A DNA stretch of 64,000 nt from CAVVST01 sp963750995 (GCA_963750995.1 CAVVST010000001.1:434001-498000); one strand, 5' to 3'. Counted from the first letter of the stretch, positions 9,195 through 19,671 are shown. Notes: generated from the sequence alone by a model not told the origin. Numbers and translations: made by a program.

Positions 9195-10417
9195 CGGGAC
9201 CTGAGCGGCCTCTCGATCGAGCTACGGTGAGGGCGGTGCGCGGCACGGCGCTGCACGTCTTCGAGCAGCGACTCCACACGCGGCAATCACCGTGGGCCAC
9301 CGGTACTCGCGATCGACGTAGGCCAGTCCCTGCCGCCCCATCGCGTCGCGGGCATCGCGCTGCGTCAGCAGGTAGTCTGCCGCCTCGTCGAACTCGGCCG
9401 GAAACATGTAATACAGGCCGCCGTTGGCGCGCGTGACCTGGCCTGCGAGCACCTTGCAGCGGCCGTTGACCAGCGCCGGAACGGCGTGGTTCCACGCCTC
9501 GAGCAGCACGATGCTGAGGCTTTCGTACCACGACGGCACGACCAGCGCGCGTGCATGGGCAAGGAGCGCCGATCGCACCTCGTCGGACACGTAGCCGAGC
9601 GCGCGGATCTGCGGATGTTCCGGCACCTGCATCTTCGCCGGCCCGGCGAGCACGAGCGTGACGTGCGTACGCGTCGACGCGTACTCCTGGAAGTTCTCGA
9701 GCAGCGCGTCGCATCCCTTGTTCCGATCGACGCGCCCGAGGTAGAGGAGATAGTCTGCCGGAATACCGAGTTGATCGATCGACGCGCGGGACGTCACGCC
9801 GAGCGGTCGCCGGCTCGAGGCCGATGCCGGCGACAACCGTGTGTCGCAGCGGGTGAAGCGCGCGGCTCGACACCAGTTCGCATTCCTCAGGCGTCAGGAA
9901 GACGTAGCCGGCCGGCTTGTCGAAGAATTCCAGCAGGACGCCTAGATCGATTGCGGGGTCTTCCTCGGCCGTCGGCACCAGCACGGCACGGTCGGCCACC
10001 AGCGGCAACCCGAAGTAGGACGGGGAGTAGCGGTAGGTCCAGAACAGCACCAGGTCGTACTCGCGCCCGTGCGCGCGAAGATGCTCGAGCAGAGCCGGCG
10101 TATCCGGCCCGTTCTCGCGGAACCATTCCTCCTGCCGGCCGGGCGGGGCGCCGCCGTCGAACACTTCGTCGCTCAGGTCCGCGAACACCTTGATGCGGCG
10201 CTGCCGCGCGACCGGAAACCTGATCACGTGCACGCCGTTTTCCGAGCCTGCGCCCGCGGGATAGCGCGTTCTCCCACGTGACGTAGTCCTTCGCGCACGT
10301 CGTCAGGACGGTGATGTCGTGACGGGAAGAGAGACGTTCCGCGAGTTCGCGGCAGTGCGCCTCGGAGCCGCCCGCGATGTCGGCACCGTACCGCTGGACG
10401 ACGAACGCGAGCTTCAT
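9182..10417 (-). CDS. GT4-type glycosyltransferase, frame-broken
   Basis: This is a GT-B fold glycosyltransferase, probably acting on surface polysaccharide or glycolipid at the cytoplasmic face. The start is ATG 10417 (MKLAFVVQRYGADIAGGSE, typical N-terminal acceptor domain with GGSE). Then follow HVIRFPVARQRRIKVFADL, FVFLTPEE-like FLTPEECELV and, in another frame, the donor domain LLYLGRVDRNKGCDALL, LVLAGPAKM, ALGYVSDE, and the E-x7-E region WYESLSIVLLEAW. It ends in a third frame at VESLLEDVQRRAAHRP to a TGA at 9182. At least three indels break it. Its ATG overlaps the stop of the upstream gene (ATGA), so the two are coupled. Confidence 0.8.
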
Positions 10418-10883
10418 TTGGGGTCGTCGGACAGGCGTCGTATTTCGCGGCGGAGCAGAGCGGTTTCGAGCGCCAGCTCCTGCACGCACGCAAACAGCAC
10501 CTGGTTGGTGCGACGCTGGCGTTCGAAATTGTCGCGGCTGTACTCGTACAACCAGCGGAAGACCGGCATGAGGATGTGGCGTTTGAGGAAGAATCAGCAC
10601 CGCGGCCGGACCTCTGGCGCGATGCGACTGGTAGCGCATCGATGTGGTGAGCCGCCAGGTATCGGGTTCGCCGAGCAGTTCGGGGAGGATGAGCTTGGCG
10701 GAGTCCGGTGTGCCGGCCGCCGCGTGCAGCAACGCTTCGACGTCGGCAAAGAGCGCGGGGTCCTCGAAATCGGGAGAGCCGCCGCTGGCCAGCACCTGCG
10801 CGCGCAGCCGTTCGCGCACACGGCCGTGCAAGCTCGGTCATCACCGCGTCAACGGAGACGCGCGCCTCACCGGCCAAAGCCAT
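10414..10883 (-). CDS. Conserved hypothetical protein coupled to the glycosyltransferase, frame-broken
   Basis: I do not recognise the family. Joining frames gives a protein of about 155 aa: ELHGRVRERLRAQVLASG, DFEDPALFADVEALL, LPELLGEPDTWRLTTSMRYQ, FLKRHILMPVFRWLYEY, SRDNFERQRRTNQVLFACV and a helical tail ELALETALLRREIRRLSDDPK. It looks helical and soluble, with an amphipathic or coiled C-terminus. An extra base near 10832 and another near 10600 break the frame. A protein with this sort of SRDNFERQ segment before a glycosyltransferase is seen in polysaccharide loci; a scaffold or accessory role is a guess. The stop overlaps the next start. Confidence 0.6.
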
Positions 10884-11304
10884 CGCCCACGCCGCCCCGA
10901 ACCTGGACGTTGGTGCTGACGGCGGCGACCTGCTTCGTCTTCTGCTTCAGCTTGAAGACGACCTTGAACTGGCCCTGTTGCCGGAAGACGTGATCCGCCG
11001 TGAACCGCCGGCGGATGGTGCTCTTCCCAGCCTCGTACGGATCGCAGTCGCTCGAGTTCTCGGAAATCGTGCCGTCGCCCCAATCCCACTCGACGCCCGC
11101 GCAGTAGAAGTCGGCGTAGTCGTCGCTGCCGTCCTTCACGTCCACCACGACCACGACGCGCAAGGGCGTGAAGCCCACGGGCGGCGTGGCCTTCAGTGAT
11201 AAACTCGGTTTCTTGGCTTCGGCCTGCTGGCCCTGCAGTCCAGCCGCCAGGCACACGACCGCCGCCGCAACCACCGTGCAACTTACGCGGCGCAGGTCAG
11301 TCAT
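10867..11304 (-). CDS. Secreted PKD-like hypothetical protein
   Basis: This is a 145-aa protein with a Sec signal (VVAAAVVCLAAGLQGQQAEA, cleavage about residue 29). The mature part resembles a single PKD/immunoglobulin-like domain: LSLKATPPVGFTPLRVVV, then WDWGDGT, the hallmark PKD strand, and HVFRQQGQFKVVFKLK. Two cysteines (DFYCAGV and SSDCDPY) could form a disulfide. It is likely periplasmic or surface exposed and binding rather than catalytic. Its 3' end overlaps the next gene by 17 bp. The frame is intact. Confidence 0.75.
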   Translation of the reverse strand: MTDLRRVSCTVVAAAVVCLAAGLQGQQAEAKKPSLSLKATPPVGFTPLRVVVVVDVKDGSDDYADFYCAGVEWDWGDGTISENSSDCDPYEAGKSTIRRRFTADHVFRQQGQFKVVFKLKQKTKQVAAVSTNVQVRGGVGDGFGR

Positions 11305-11381
11305 ACTTTGGCCCCAAGCTGTACGATTCTAAGCCGTGATCCGGCGGCCCGACAAGCCGTTCGCTCGCCAGCTGCCCATTG

Positions 11382-12898
11382 ATGCTAACCGTCCACCACA
11401 CACCCGCGATTTCCCTCACGACTTCATCCTCTCGCGACATCGAGGCGGACGCCCTGATCCTCCCGGTCTTCGAAGACGACACCCTCAAGGACGAGACCGA
11501 CCTCGACACCGCGTCCGGGGGAGAGATTGCCGCGGCGCTCGCGCGCCGCGAAGTGACGGGCAAGGCGTACGACTCTTCGTCGCGCCCCTGCGCGGCTGGA
11601 AGAGCCCGCGAGTGCTGCTCGTCGGAGCCGGCCCGCGTGCCGAATTCACCCCTGATGGTCTGCGGCGCGCGGCGACCGCGGCCGGACTCGCGGCGCGCGA
11701 ACGCGGCCTCACCCGCATCGCCCTGATCCATCGTCCCGGCACCAGCGTGACGCCCGAGCAGGCCGCACAAATGCTGGCCGAGGGCGCCGTCCTGAGCAAC
11801 TTCGACGCCGCGGCGTACAAGACGAGCGATACCCGGCGCGTGTGGCTCGACGGCGGTGCAGCTGCACGTCGGGAGCGCCGTCGGCTGCCGTCGAGGCGGC
11901 GCTCGAGCGCGGCCGTGTCCTCGGCGAGTGCACGAACATCGCGCGCGAGCTGTCGAACGAGCCGAGCAACACGCTGACGCCTCGGGTCTTTGCGGATCGC
12001 GCCGCAGGCGCTGGCGAAAGAGGCCGGGCTCTCGGTTGAGGTCGTCGACGAGAAGCGCATTGCGGAACTGAAGATGGGCCTGCTGCTCGGCGTGGCGCGT
12101 GGCAGCGCCGAGCCGCCGCGCGTCGTCATCCTGCGGCACGAGCCGAAAAAGGCCGTCAAGGGACCGGTCCTCGGACTCGTCGGGAAAGGCATCACGTTCG
12201 ACACCGGCGGCATCTCCATCAAGCCCGCCGACAACATGGACAAGATGAAGGACGACATGTCGGGCGGCGCGGCGGTGCTGTGCGCCATGGCGGCCATCTC
12301 ACGCCTGCAGGCGCCGGTGCGCTGCATCGGCGTCATCCCGCTGACCGAGAACATGCCGGGCGGGAGCGCGGTCAAGCCGGGCGACGTCCTGACCAGCGCG
12401 GAGGGCAAGACGGTCGAAGTGCTGAACACCGACGCCGAGGGACGGTTGATCCTCGGCGACGCCGTCTGGTACGCGCGGCAACTCGGCGCCACGCATCTGG
12501 TCGACGTCGCGACGCTGACCGGCGCCTGCGTGGTCGCGCTCGGCAAGTACGCGTCCGGGCTGTTCGGCACGCCCGACGCGTGGCGCGACCGGGTGCGGCA
12601 GGCGAGTGAACGCGCCGGCGATCGCAGCTGGCCGATGCCGCTGTTCGACGACTACTTCGATCTGTTCAAGAGCGAGATTGCGGATTTCGCCAACACTGGC
12701 GGACGCGCCGGCGGCGCGATCACCGGGGCGTTGTTCATCAAGCAGTTCGCGGGCGATCTGCCGTGGGTCCACATGGATATCGCCGGCACCGCCTGGGCCG
12801 AGGATGCGAAGCCGTACCAGCCAAAGGGGCCGACCGGTGTTGCCGTGCGCACGCTCGCCGAGCTCGCGCTCGATGGGGAGGCGTGGGGTAAGCTGTAA
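11382..12898 (+). CDS. pepA: Leucyl aminopeptidase (M17, PepA type), N-terminal half frame-broken
   Basis: This is a cytosolic two-metal aminopeptidase. From ATG 11382 the protein starts MLTVHHTPAISLTTSSSRD, with DADALILPVFED-like macro-type N-domain. The C-terminal catalytic half (from about 12000) is clean: LVGKGITFDTGGISIKP with the metal-binding lysine, DMSGGAAV, and the signature NTDAEGRLILGDA. The N-terminal half needs at least three corrections: a missing base near 11570 (joining GKAYD to FVAPLRGW), and extra bases near 11853 and 11985. The corrected length of about 505 aa is normal. This is one of few cases where a deletion, not an insertion, is implied. Confidence 0.88.
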
Positions 12899-12904
12899 GT
12901 ACCT

Positions 12905-13136
12905 GTGCTGTTCCTTCAGCAACAACCCATCGTCGTCGACGTCATCAAGCAGCCGCCGCCCTCGAAGGACATCAGCATCGATGTCGTCCTCGGGATGTTC
13001 CAGATGGCTGGCGTCGTGCTGCTCGCCGCGGCAGTCGGCGGCGTTGATCGCCGGCCTGATCTTCATCGCCATCCGACGGATGCGCGATGCCTCTGCGCCC
13101 GAGTCCGACAGTAACAACCTCAGATTGCGTATCTGA
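12905..13136 (+). CDS. Small single-span membrane protein, one frame break
   Basis: From a GTG at 12905, seven bases after pepA, the sequence reads LFLQQQPIVVDVIKQPPPSK, then DISIDVVLGMFQMAGVVLLA and, after removing one extra G near 13034, ALIAGLIFIAIRRMRD to a TGA at 13136. That gives about 76 aa with one long or two short hydrophobic helices and a positively charged end. No family recognised. The proline-rich PPPSK linker before the membrane segment suggests a periplasmic or surface N-terminus. Close spacing implies cotranscription with pepA. Confidence 0.55.
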
Positions 13137-13176
13137 TCCCGGCCGAGGCGACCGTGTCTCCGATTCCTCCGCGCTC

Positions 13177-14760
13177 TCAGAAACCGGAACGCAATATCGC
13201 CGGCTTCTTCAGCGAATTCCCGTATTTCATGATCCCCGCGAACAGCGCCTCGGCGATCTGTTGGCGGTAAGCCGGTGAACGCAGGAGCGTCGCTTCGTCG
13301 CGGTTGGTGAGAAACGACACCTCCGCCAGCACGCTCGGCATGGTGGCGCCGATGAGGACCATGAAGGGTGCCTGCTTGACGCCCAGGTTGCGCGAGTTCC
13401 TGTCGCTCTTGCGCAGCACATCATGCATCGACGCCTGCACCATCGAGGCGAAGTCGCGCGACTCGTCGATCTTGTTGTTGAGGGCGATGGCCTTGACGAT
13501 GTCGGGCAGACTGCTCATGCGCCGCGCCGACCCTGCGTTCTCCCGTGCGGCGAGCGCTTCGGCCTCTGGGTTTGGCGCGAAGTTGAGGAAGTAGGTCTCG
13601 AAACCGCGAACCCCCGAATTGCCGCTGGCGTTGGCGTGAATCGAGAGAAACAGGTCGGCGCCGGATCGGTTCGCGATGGCGGTGCGTTCTTCGAGCGCAA
13701 CGTAGGCGTTGGTCCGGCGGGTGAGGACGACTTCCACGCCGGGTTCCTTGGCGAGCAGGCGCTCGAGCCGCAGGGCGATATCGAGGACGAGTTCGGCTTC
13801 GTTGAGTCCGCGAACCTGGGCCCCCGGATCGTGCCCGCCGTGCCCCGGGTCGATGACGACGCGGGAAATGCCGAGGCCCAGCTGGCGGGAGAGCGAGTAT
13901 CCACCTCGCGCATTGGCGGCAGCCGTTGACGGCGCCGACACGACAGGAACCGGTGGCGCCGGCGGGGGTGGTGCGGAAGCCGCCTTTGTCTCTCTCGCGA
14001 CGGCGCGCTCGAAGTCGATGACCACGCGATTGGGGTTGTAGAGCGAATACACGCTGTAGCGTCCCGCGCCCTGGAGGTCGAATACCACCCGCGTGCGGTT
14101 GTCGGGTTGCCGTCCGATTCGCGCCTGCCGCACCACGTCGTCGTCAAACGTAATGGTCGCGTCCTTGAGCGCGTCCACCGTGCGGGTATTCCGCAGGTCC
14201 ACGAACACGCGCGCCGGGTTCTCCAGCCGTTCCTCGTAGAAGGCGGCTTCGCGCTCGAGCTCGAGGGTCACGCGCACGGCGTCGGGCATCACCTCGCGCC
14301 GGATCGATTTCAGCATCGCCAGATCATCGCTTCCAGACACGGCCCCGTTCAGGCGCGTGATGTGGCCGGACGTCTGGACGACGAGAGAGCTGCTCGGAAA
14401 CTCAGTCTTCAGCCGGCTGAACAGGCGGAGCGCCGCCGCGCGGTCGCGTGTGTCGCCGAACTGCCAGAACGCGTCGGCCGACAGCACCGCGGCCTGCCAC
14501 AGTGCGTTGTCGCTGTATCCGCTGCGCGGGTAGCGCTTGACGATGTCCTCGTACGACCAGATCGTGGAGCGGACGCGGCCGAGGAGCGCGGTCGACGCGT
14601 CGCCGGGAGGCTGGGCGCGAAGCTGCGGCGCCAGGTCGAGCTCTTTGCGCAGCTCCGCCTCCTGCTCCTTCATCCCCGAGTAGAGCGATTCCGCGCTCTG
14701 CGCGGAAAGCGGGGTGGCGAAGGCGAGCGAGAGGACGCAGGCGCTAACGAAGCTGCGCAT
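13177..14760 (-). CDS. N-acetylmuramoyl-L-alanine amidase (Amidase_3 with AMIN domain)
   Basis: This is a periplasmic zinc amidase that cleaves septal peptidoglycan. The start at 14760 has a strong GGAGG and gives a clean signal MRSFVSACVLSLAFATPLSA; it overlaps the ftsK end by 17 bp. After a TPR-like region (YPRSGYSDNALWQAAVL, RDRAAALRLFSRLK) an AMIN domain follows (VTLELEREAAFYEERL, RVVFDLQGAGRYSVY, ANPNRVVIDFE-like). The catalytic domain has Zn ligands in VVIDPGHGGHDPG, LNEAELVLDIA and SIHANAS, and the catalytic glutamate in VLAEVSFLTN. Length 527 aa, intact. Pairing with ftsK fits a cell-division role. Confidence 0.9.
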   Translation of the reverse strand: MRSFVSACVLSLAFATPLSAQSAESLYSGMKEQEAELRKELDLAPQLRAQPPGDASTALLGRVRSTIWSYEDIVKRYPRSGYSDNALWQAAVLSADAFWQFGDTRDRAAALRLFSRLKTEFPSSSLVVQTSGHITRLNGAVSGSDDLAMLKSIRREVMPDAVRVTLELEREAAFYEERLENPARVFVDLRNTRTVDALKDATITFDDDVVRQARIGRQPDNRTRVVFDLQGAGRYSVYSLYNPNRVVIDFERAVARETKAASAPPPPAPPVPVVSAPSTAAANARGGYSLSRQLGLGISRVVIDPGHGGHDPGAQVRGLNEAELVLDIALRLERLLAKEPGVEVVLTRRTNAYVALEERTAIANRSGADLFLSIHANASGNSGVRGFETYFLNFAPNPEAEALAARENAGSARRMSSLPDIVKAIALNNKIDESRDFASMVQASMHDVLRKSDRNSRNLGVKQAPFMVLIGATMPSVLAEVSFLTNRDEATLLRSPAYRQQIAEALFAGIMKYGNSLKKPAILRSGF

Positions 14761-17047
14761 CCACCTCCTCGAAATAGCCGGCGTCAACCAGCACCTCGCG
14801 CGGCTTGCCGCCCGTCCCCGCGGAAACCAGCCCCTCGGCCTCCATCATGTCCACCAGCCTGGCCGCGCGGCTGAACCCGATCCGCAGTTTCCGCTGCAGG
14901 TAGGAGATCGACGCCTGGCCGCTGCTGACGATGATGCGGGCCGCTTCGTCGTACAACTCGTCCTTCTCGAACTCGATTCCGGCCGTACCGCCCTTTTCGT
15001 CTTCCGCCGTGATCGAATCATTGAAGATCGGCTTGCCCTGTTTGCGGAGAAAGCTCGCCAGCCGCGCGCTCTCCTGCTCGGAAATGTAGGGGCCATGCAG
15101 CCGGATGCAGCGAGACGAGGCGGGAGGCAGGAACAGCATGTCGCCGCGCCCGAGCAGCTGTTCGGCGCCGTTGGCGTCGAGAATCGTCCGCGAGTCGGTC
15201 TTGGACGAGAGCCGGAACGAAATCCGCGACGGAAGGTTCGCCTTGATCAGGCCGGTCACCACGTCCACCGACGGCCGCTGCGTGGCGAGAATCAGGTGGA
15301 TGCCGACGGCGCGCGCCATTTGTGCGAGCCGCGCGATCGACTCTTCGACCTCGTTGCTGGCCACCATCATCAGGTCGGCGAGCTCGTCGATCACGACGAC
15401 GATGAATGGGAGCGGCTTGGGCGCGTCGGGATCCTTGGCGTTCCCGCCCTCGGAGAGGATCAACCGGATGTTGCGGTTGTACTGATCGATGTTGCGTACA
15501 CCTTCGGCCGCCAGCGTCTTGTAACGCTCCTCCATCTCGTGCACCGCCCAGCGGAGCGCGTTCGCCGCCTTCTTCGGGTCTACGACCACGGGCGTCAGGA
15601 GGTGAGGGATCTCCTCATACATCCCCAGCTCGAGGCGCTTCGGGTCGATCAGGATGAACCGCACATCGTCGGGCGTGGCGCGGTAGAGGATGCTGGTGAG
15701 CATCGCGTTCACGCCCACCGACTTGCCTGTGCCGGTCGAACCGGCGATCAGGAGGTGCGGCATGGTGGCAAGGTCCGTCAGGTACGGCTCGCCGTGAATG
15801 GTCTTGCCGAGCACCAGGGTGAGTTTCGACAGCGAGCGCTGGTAGGCATCTGACTCGAGCAGCTCGCGCAGCGAGATCGCTTCCCGGTTCGGATTCGGAA
15901 TCTGGATGCCAACGGTAGACTTGCCGGGAATCCGATCGATCAGCACCGATTCAGCCTGCATCGCCAGGCAGAGGTCGTCGGCGAGACCGGTGATCTTGCT
16001 GTACTTCACCCCGGCCTCGGGCTTGAACTCGAACGTCGTCACGACCGGCCCGGGGTGAATCTGGGCGACCTGGCCTTCCACGGCGAACTCGCGGCACTTC
16101 TCCTCGAGCTGCCTCGCGGAGTCCATCAGCTCGCGCTCGTCGATCTTCCGTTCGATCTTCGCCGCATCGAGGAGCGACGGGGGAGGCAGCGTAAACGTCC
16201 CGTTCTTGCGGGCCGTCGCCTTCACTGGTGAGGGTTCAGGCAGCGGGAGCGGCTGCGCGACCTCGGGGCCCTTGCGGGCGACCACCGGTGGGCCTGGGAT
16301 CGGAGACCGAGGGTCGGGGACCGGCCGCGTACGACCAGCATCCTCGTTCATCGCCGGTTTCCGAATCCTGCTGTCCAAGCCATGATCCCCGATGCCCGGT
16401 CCCTTCTTCCCGTGCTTGGCAGCCACCTGAAGCCGCTCACGCTCCTTCCGGCGGCGGTCGATCCACCGCCTCAGCCATCCGGTGCCGCGTGCCGAGAGAT
16501 CGCGCGACTCCTGGCTGGCACGCGCAAAGAGCCGGCCGAATGAAAACTGCGTAGACAGGATGACCGACAGCACCATCAGCGTCAGCAGCACGATGATCGA
16601 GCCAGTCCGGTTCAGGTAGTCGGAGAGGACAAGGCCGAGCCAGGTGCCGATCGAACCCCCCGCATGAAATGTCTTCCGCGCGAGCTCGGTGCTGCCGAAG
16701 ATGAGGCTGAGGAACGCGCTGGCGCAGGCGAAGAACAGCGTGACGCCGAATGCCTTCGTGTACGCGGCATCCGGCGGCTGACACCAGAAGTAGTGCCATC
16801 CGATGGTGGCGATGAGGATGGGCAACAGGTACGACGCGTAACCGAAAAGCTGGAACGACAGCTCCGAGAGGAAGGCGCCGACGCGTCCGACGAAGTTGGC
16901 CGGGGGGTGCGCGGCGTCGGTCGTGAAGAACCACACCGGGTCGGTCGGCTCGTAGGTTGCGAGCGCGATCAGCCAGATCAGGGCCAGCGCGAACAGCGCG
17001 ACGCCCGCGAATTCGCTGATGCGGCGGGAGAGGGTTGAATCGGACAT
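14744..17047 (-). CDS. ftsK: DNA translocase FtsK/SpoIIIE
   Basis: This is the septal DNA pump that clears and resolves chromosome termini at division. ATG 17047 (MSDSTLSRRISEFAG) overlaps the rnj stop by one base. Four membrane segments occupy about residues 10-190, then a basic/proline linker, and the motor: GSTGTGKSVGVNAML (Walker A), FIVVVIDELADLMM (Walker B), ATQRPSVDVVTG. The C-terminal gamma winged helix has IIVSSGQASISYLQRKL and GFSRAARLVDMMEAEGLV. Length 767 aa, intact in itself; it only appears fused to RNase J because of an indel upstream. Confidence 0.95.
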   Translation of the reverse strand: MSDSTLSRRISEFAGVALFALALIWLIALATYEPTDPVWFFTTDAAHPPANFVGRVGAFLSELSFQLFGYASYLLPILIATIGWHYFWCQPPDAAYTKAFGVTLFFACASAFLSLIFGSTELARKTFHAGGSIGTWLGLVLSDYLNRTGSIIVLLTLMVLSVILSTQFSFGRLFARASQESRDLSARGTGWLRRWIDRRRKERERLQVAAKHGKKGPGIGDHGLDSRIRKPAMNEDAGRTRPVPDPRSPIPGPPVVARKGPEVAQPLPLPEPSPVKATARKNGTFTLPPPSLLDAAKIERKIDERELMDSARQLEEKCREFAVEGQVAQIHPGPVVTTFEFKPEAGVKYSKITGLADDLCLAMQAESVLIDRIPGKSTVGIQIPNPNREAISLRELLESDAYQRSLSKLTLVLGKTIHGEPYLTDLATMPHLLIAGSTGTGKSVGVNAMLTSILYRATPDDVRFILIDPKRLELGMYEEIPHLLTPVVVDPKKAANALRWAVHEMEERYKTLAAEGVRNIDQYNRNIRLILSEGGNAKDPDAPKPLPFIVVVIDELADLMMVASNEVEESIARLAQMARAVGIHLILATQRPSVDVVTGLIKANLPSRISFRLSSKTDSRTILDANGAEQLLGRGDMLFLPPASSRCIRLHGPYISEQESARLASFLRKQGKPIFNDSITAEDEKGGTAGIEFEKDELYDEAARIIVSSGQASISYLQRKLRIGFSRAARLVDMMEAEGLVSAGTGGKPREVLVDAGYFEEVDAQLR

Positions 17048-18745
17048 CAAATCTCCATCAGGACCGGCAGCACGAGCGGCCTGCCGGCCCGAGCGCTTCT
17101 TGAAAAACCTGCGCAGCTCGCCGCGAAGTTTTTCAGTCATCAGCCCCTGGTCGGCGCGTTCCTCGACGCTCGACGATTCGATGCATTCGGTAATGACACC
17201 GGCCGCGTCCTTGAAAATCGAGCCTTCCTCGTCCTCGCCGAATACGTAGCCGCGGGCCACGAGTTCGGGCTCGCCCACGAGGGTTCCATTCTGACGGCTG
17301 ATGGCGACGACCGCGATGACCACGCCGTCAGCCGCAAGGTGCCGTCGATCGCGAAGGACTTCGTCGCCCACTTCGCCGATCCGCGTCACATCGATCAGCA
17401 CGCGGCCCGCCGGCGCCTTGTCGGCGATGCGGGCGCCGCGCGCGTCGAACTGGACGATGTCGCCGTCCTGCGCGAGCAGCACCTGCAGCCGCGGCTCGAT
17501 CCCGCGCATGACCCGCTGGGCGATGCGCGCGTGCTGCGAGAGCTGGCGGTATTCGCCGTGGATTGGCACGAAGTACCGGGGACGGATGAGTGACAGCACC
17601 AGCTTCAGCTCCTCGGCGCTGCCGTGTCCCGATACGTGCACGTGCTTCATCGAATCAGTGACAACGTCGGCGCCGCGGCGGGCGACGTGGCTCATCGTCC
17701 TGGCGATCGCCTTCTCGTTGCCGGGGATGGCGCGCGCGGAGAACACCACCGTGTCGTCAGGGCCGAGTCGCACGAAGCGGTGATCGTCGATCGAGATGCG
17801 GGGGAGCGCCGCCTGCGGCTCGCCCTGCGAGCCGGTCGCGAGGCACAGCACGTCCTGCGAGGCGTATTCCGGCACGTCGGCGTCGCGGATCTGGACCCCC
17901 GCCGGCACCCGGAGGAACCCAAGGCGCTGGGCAATTTCGGCGTTCTTGACGATGCTGCGGCCGACGAAAGCGACCTTGCGCTCGAACTGCACGGCCAGAT
18001 CCACGAGCAGTTGCATCCGGTAGATGCTCGACGAGAACAGGGCGACGACCAGTTTGCCGTCCGTGCTGGTGAACAGCTCCTCGAACGCGTCGATCACCTC
18101 GATTTCGGGCCCCGTGAAGCCGGGGCGGTCCACGTTGGTGCTGTCGGCGAAAAGCGCCAACACCCCGCGCGCACCCAACTCCGCGAACCGGTGCAGGTCG
18201 AAGTGCTCGCCGTCGATCGGCGTCTGATCGATCTTGAAATCGCCGGTGTGGACGATAGTGCCGGCCGGCGACGTGATCGCCAGCGCGACGCAGTCGGGCA
18301 TGCTGTGGGTGACGCGGATGAACTCAACAGTAAGCGGGCCCACGGTGACGGTGTCGCGCGGCTTGACCGTCTTGAGCCGATCGCCGGGGTCGATACCGTG
18401 CTCCTCGAGCTTCGGTTCGATAAGTGCGAGCGTCATCGCCGTGCCGTACACAGGACCGTCGAATCGATCGAAAACGTGCGGCACCGCGCCGATGTGATCT
18501 TCGTGGCCGTGCGTCAGGATCAGCGCCTTGACCTGGGCGCGCCGCGACTCCACGTACGTCAGGTCTGGGATGATCAGGTCCACTCCCAGCTGATCGGGGT
18601 CGGGAAACATGACTCCGGCGTCGATCAGGATGGTGGTGTCCTCCCAGGACACCGCCATCATGTTCATGCCGAACTCGCCAAGGCCGCCCAGTGGGACGAC
18701 CTCGAGCGTGGCCGGAGACACGACGGGTACAGCGGACTGATTCAT
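17047..18745 (-). CDS. rnj: Ribonuclease J (metallo-beta-lactamase / beta-CASP)
   Basis: This is a cytosolic exo/endoribonuclease for mRNA decay and rRNA maturation. The metal site THGHEDHIGA, HTGDFKID and ALFADSTN, beta-CASP residues VFSARAIPGNEKA, and HVSGHGSAEE are all present, as is the C-terminal domain (RYFVPIHGEYRQL). Near the end an extra G in the run at about 17084-17087 replaces the usual ending SGRRPLVLPVLMEI-stop with SGRQAARAAGPDGD and runs on into ftsK. Without it the protein is 565 aa and its TGA shares one base with the ftsK ATG. Confidence 0.93.
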
Positions 18746-18875
18746 CAGATCCCGGCTAAGGCAGCGTTTCTTTTTTTCTACCGAGTCGCTCGCCCGGGCG
18801 GGCGGCGAACCGGGTTATCAGGCCGCTGGGAACGCCTGAACAACTCTGGCAGGCTCAACGACTTCCGGGGAAAAA

Positions 18876-19671
18876 CTATAGCACAGCTCGCGAAAGACGG
18901 GCCATTTCGTGGAGGTCGAGCGTTTCAGGCCTTCGGGAGGGATCAAGTTCCGCGCGTTCAAGTCACTTGCGCCGCGGACCGGCCGAAAGAGTCAGCCACG
19001 GGCTTGAAGGCGTTGAGCAGGGTCTTCCGGCGCTGCAGAAAGACGCCCCGAACGACGCGTTCGAACGCTCGCGGGTCACCCACGTCCGCCGCCGGTGGGC
19101 GGAAGCGGAGGCGCACGACCGCGGAGGTGACCTTGGGCGGGGGACGAAACGCCCCCGGCGGCAGCGTGAGCAGGCGATCGACGTCCGCCAGCAGCCCGAT
19201 CTGGACGGCAAGCGTGCCGTACCCGTCGGCCCCGGCTTTGGCCACGATCCGGTCGGCGACTTCCTTCTGCAACATGACCGTCGCGTCGCGGAAACGGCGT
19301 CCCTCGTCCGCCGCGGTCAGCAGTCGAAAGAGTATCGGGGAGGAGACGTTGTAAGGCAGGTTACCGACGACGCGCACCGGCGCCGGCTCGTCGCGCAGCA
19401 GCGACTCCAGGTCGACGTCGAGAAAATCGCCGGTGACCACGCGGACGTTGGCGGGCACACGCGAGGGCAGGACGGCCGCGAGATCGCGATCGATTTCCAC
19501 TCCGACGATCCGCGCGACGCGCGGGGCCAGCGCCCGGGTCAGCGCCCCGCGGCCCGGTCCGATCTCCAGGAACGTGTCGTCGGGCGCGGGGGCGACGACG
19601 GCAATGAGCTTGTCAACCCAGGCCTGCTCGAGGAAATGCTGCCCGAAACGCTTACGTGCCGGTCTCGCCAC
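18876..19671 (-). CDS. rsmA: 16S rRNA A1518/A1519 dimethyltransferase RsmA (KsgA), 3' end frame-broken
   Basis: This enzyme dimethylates two adjacent adenosines in the 3' hairpin of 16S rRNA late in 30S assembly. Seen: RFGQHFLEQAWVDKL, SAM motif FLEIGPGRGALT, VEIDRDLA, GDFLDVDL, and catalytic NLPYNVSSPILF. As written the frame ends at 18958 after SFGRSAAQVT, some 25 residues early. The missing tail is present in another frame: ETLDLHEMARLSRAVL-stop, ending at 18876, so two or more indels lie between 18890 and 18965. Its start overlaps the zincin gene by 20 bp. Confidence 0.9.

Noticed and set aside
11382..12000. pepA N-terminal half as a decayed pseudogene
   Set aside because: Each broken segment still matches the family closely and the catalytic half is perfect, so sequence error is more likely.
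14744..18745. A real RNase J-FtsK fusion protein
   Set aside because: The canonical RNase J C-terminus and stop are present one base out of frame, and the stop overlaps the ftsK ATG.
17624..19354. Long plus-strand open frame of 576 codons
   Set aside because: It is antisense to RNase J and RsmA, has His/Arg-rich composition typical of shadow frames in GC-rich DNA, and no family features.
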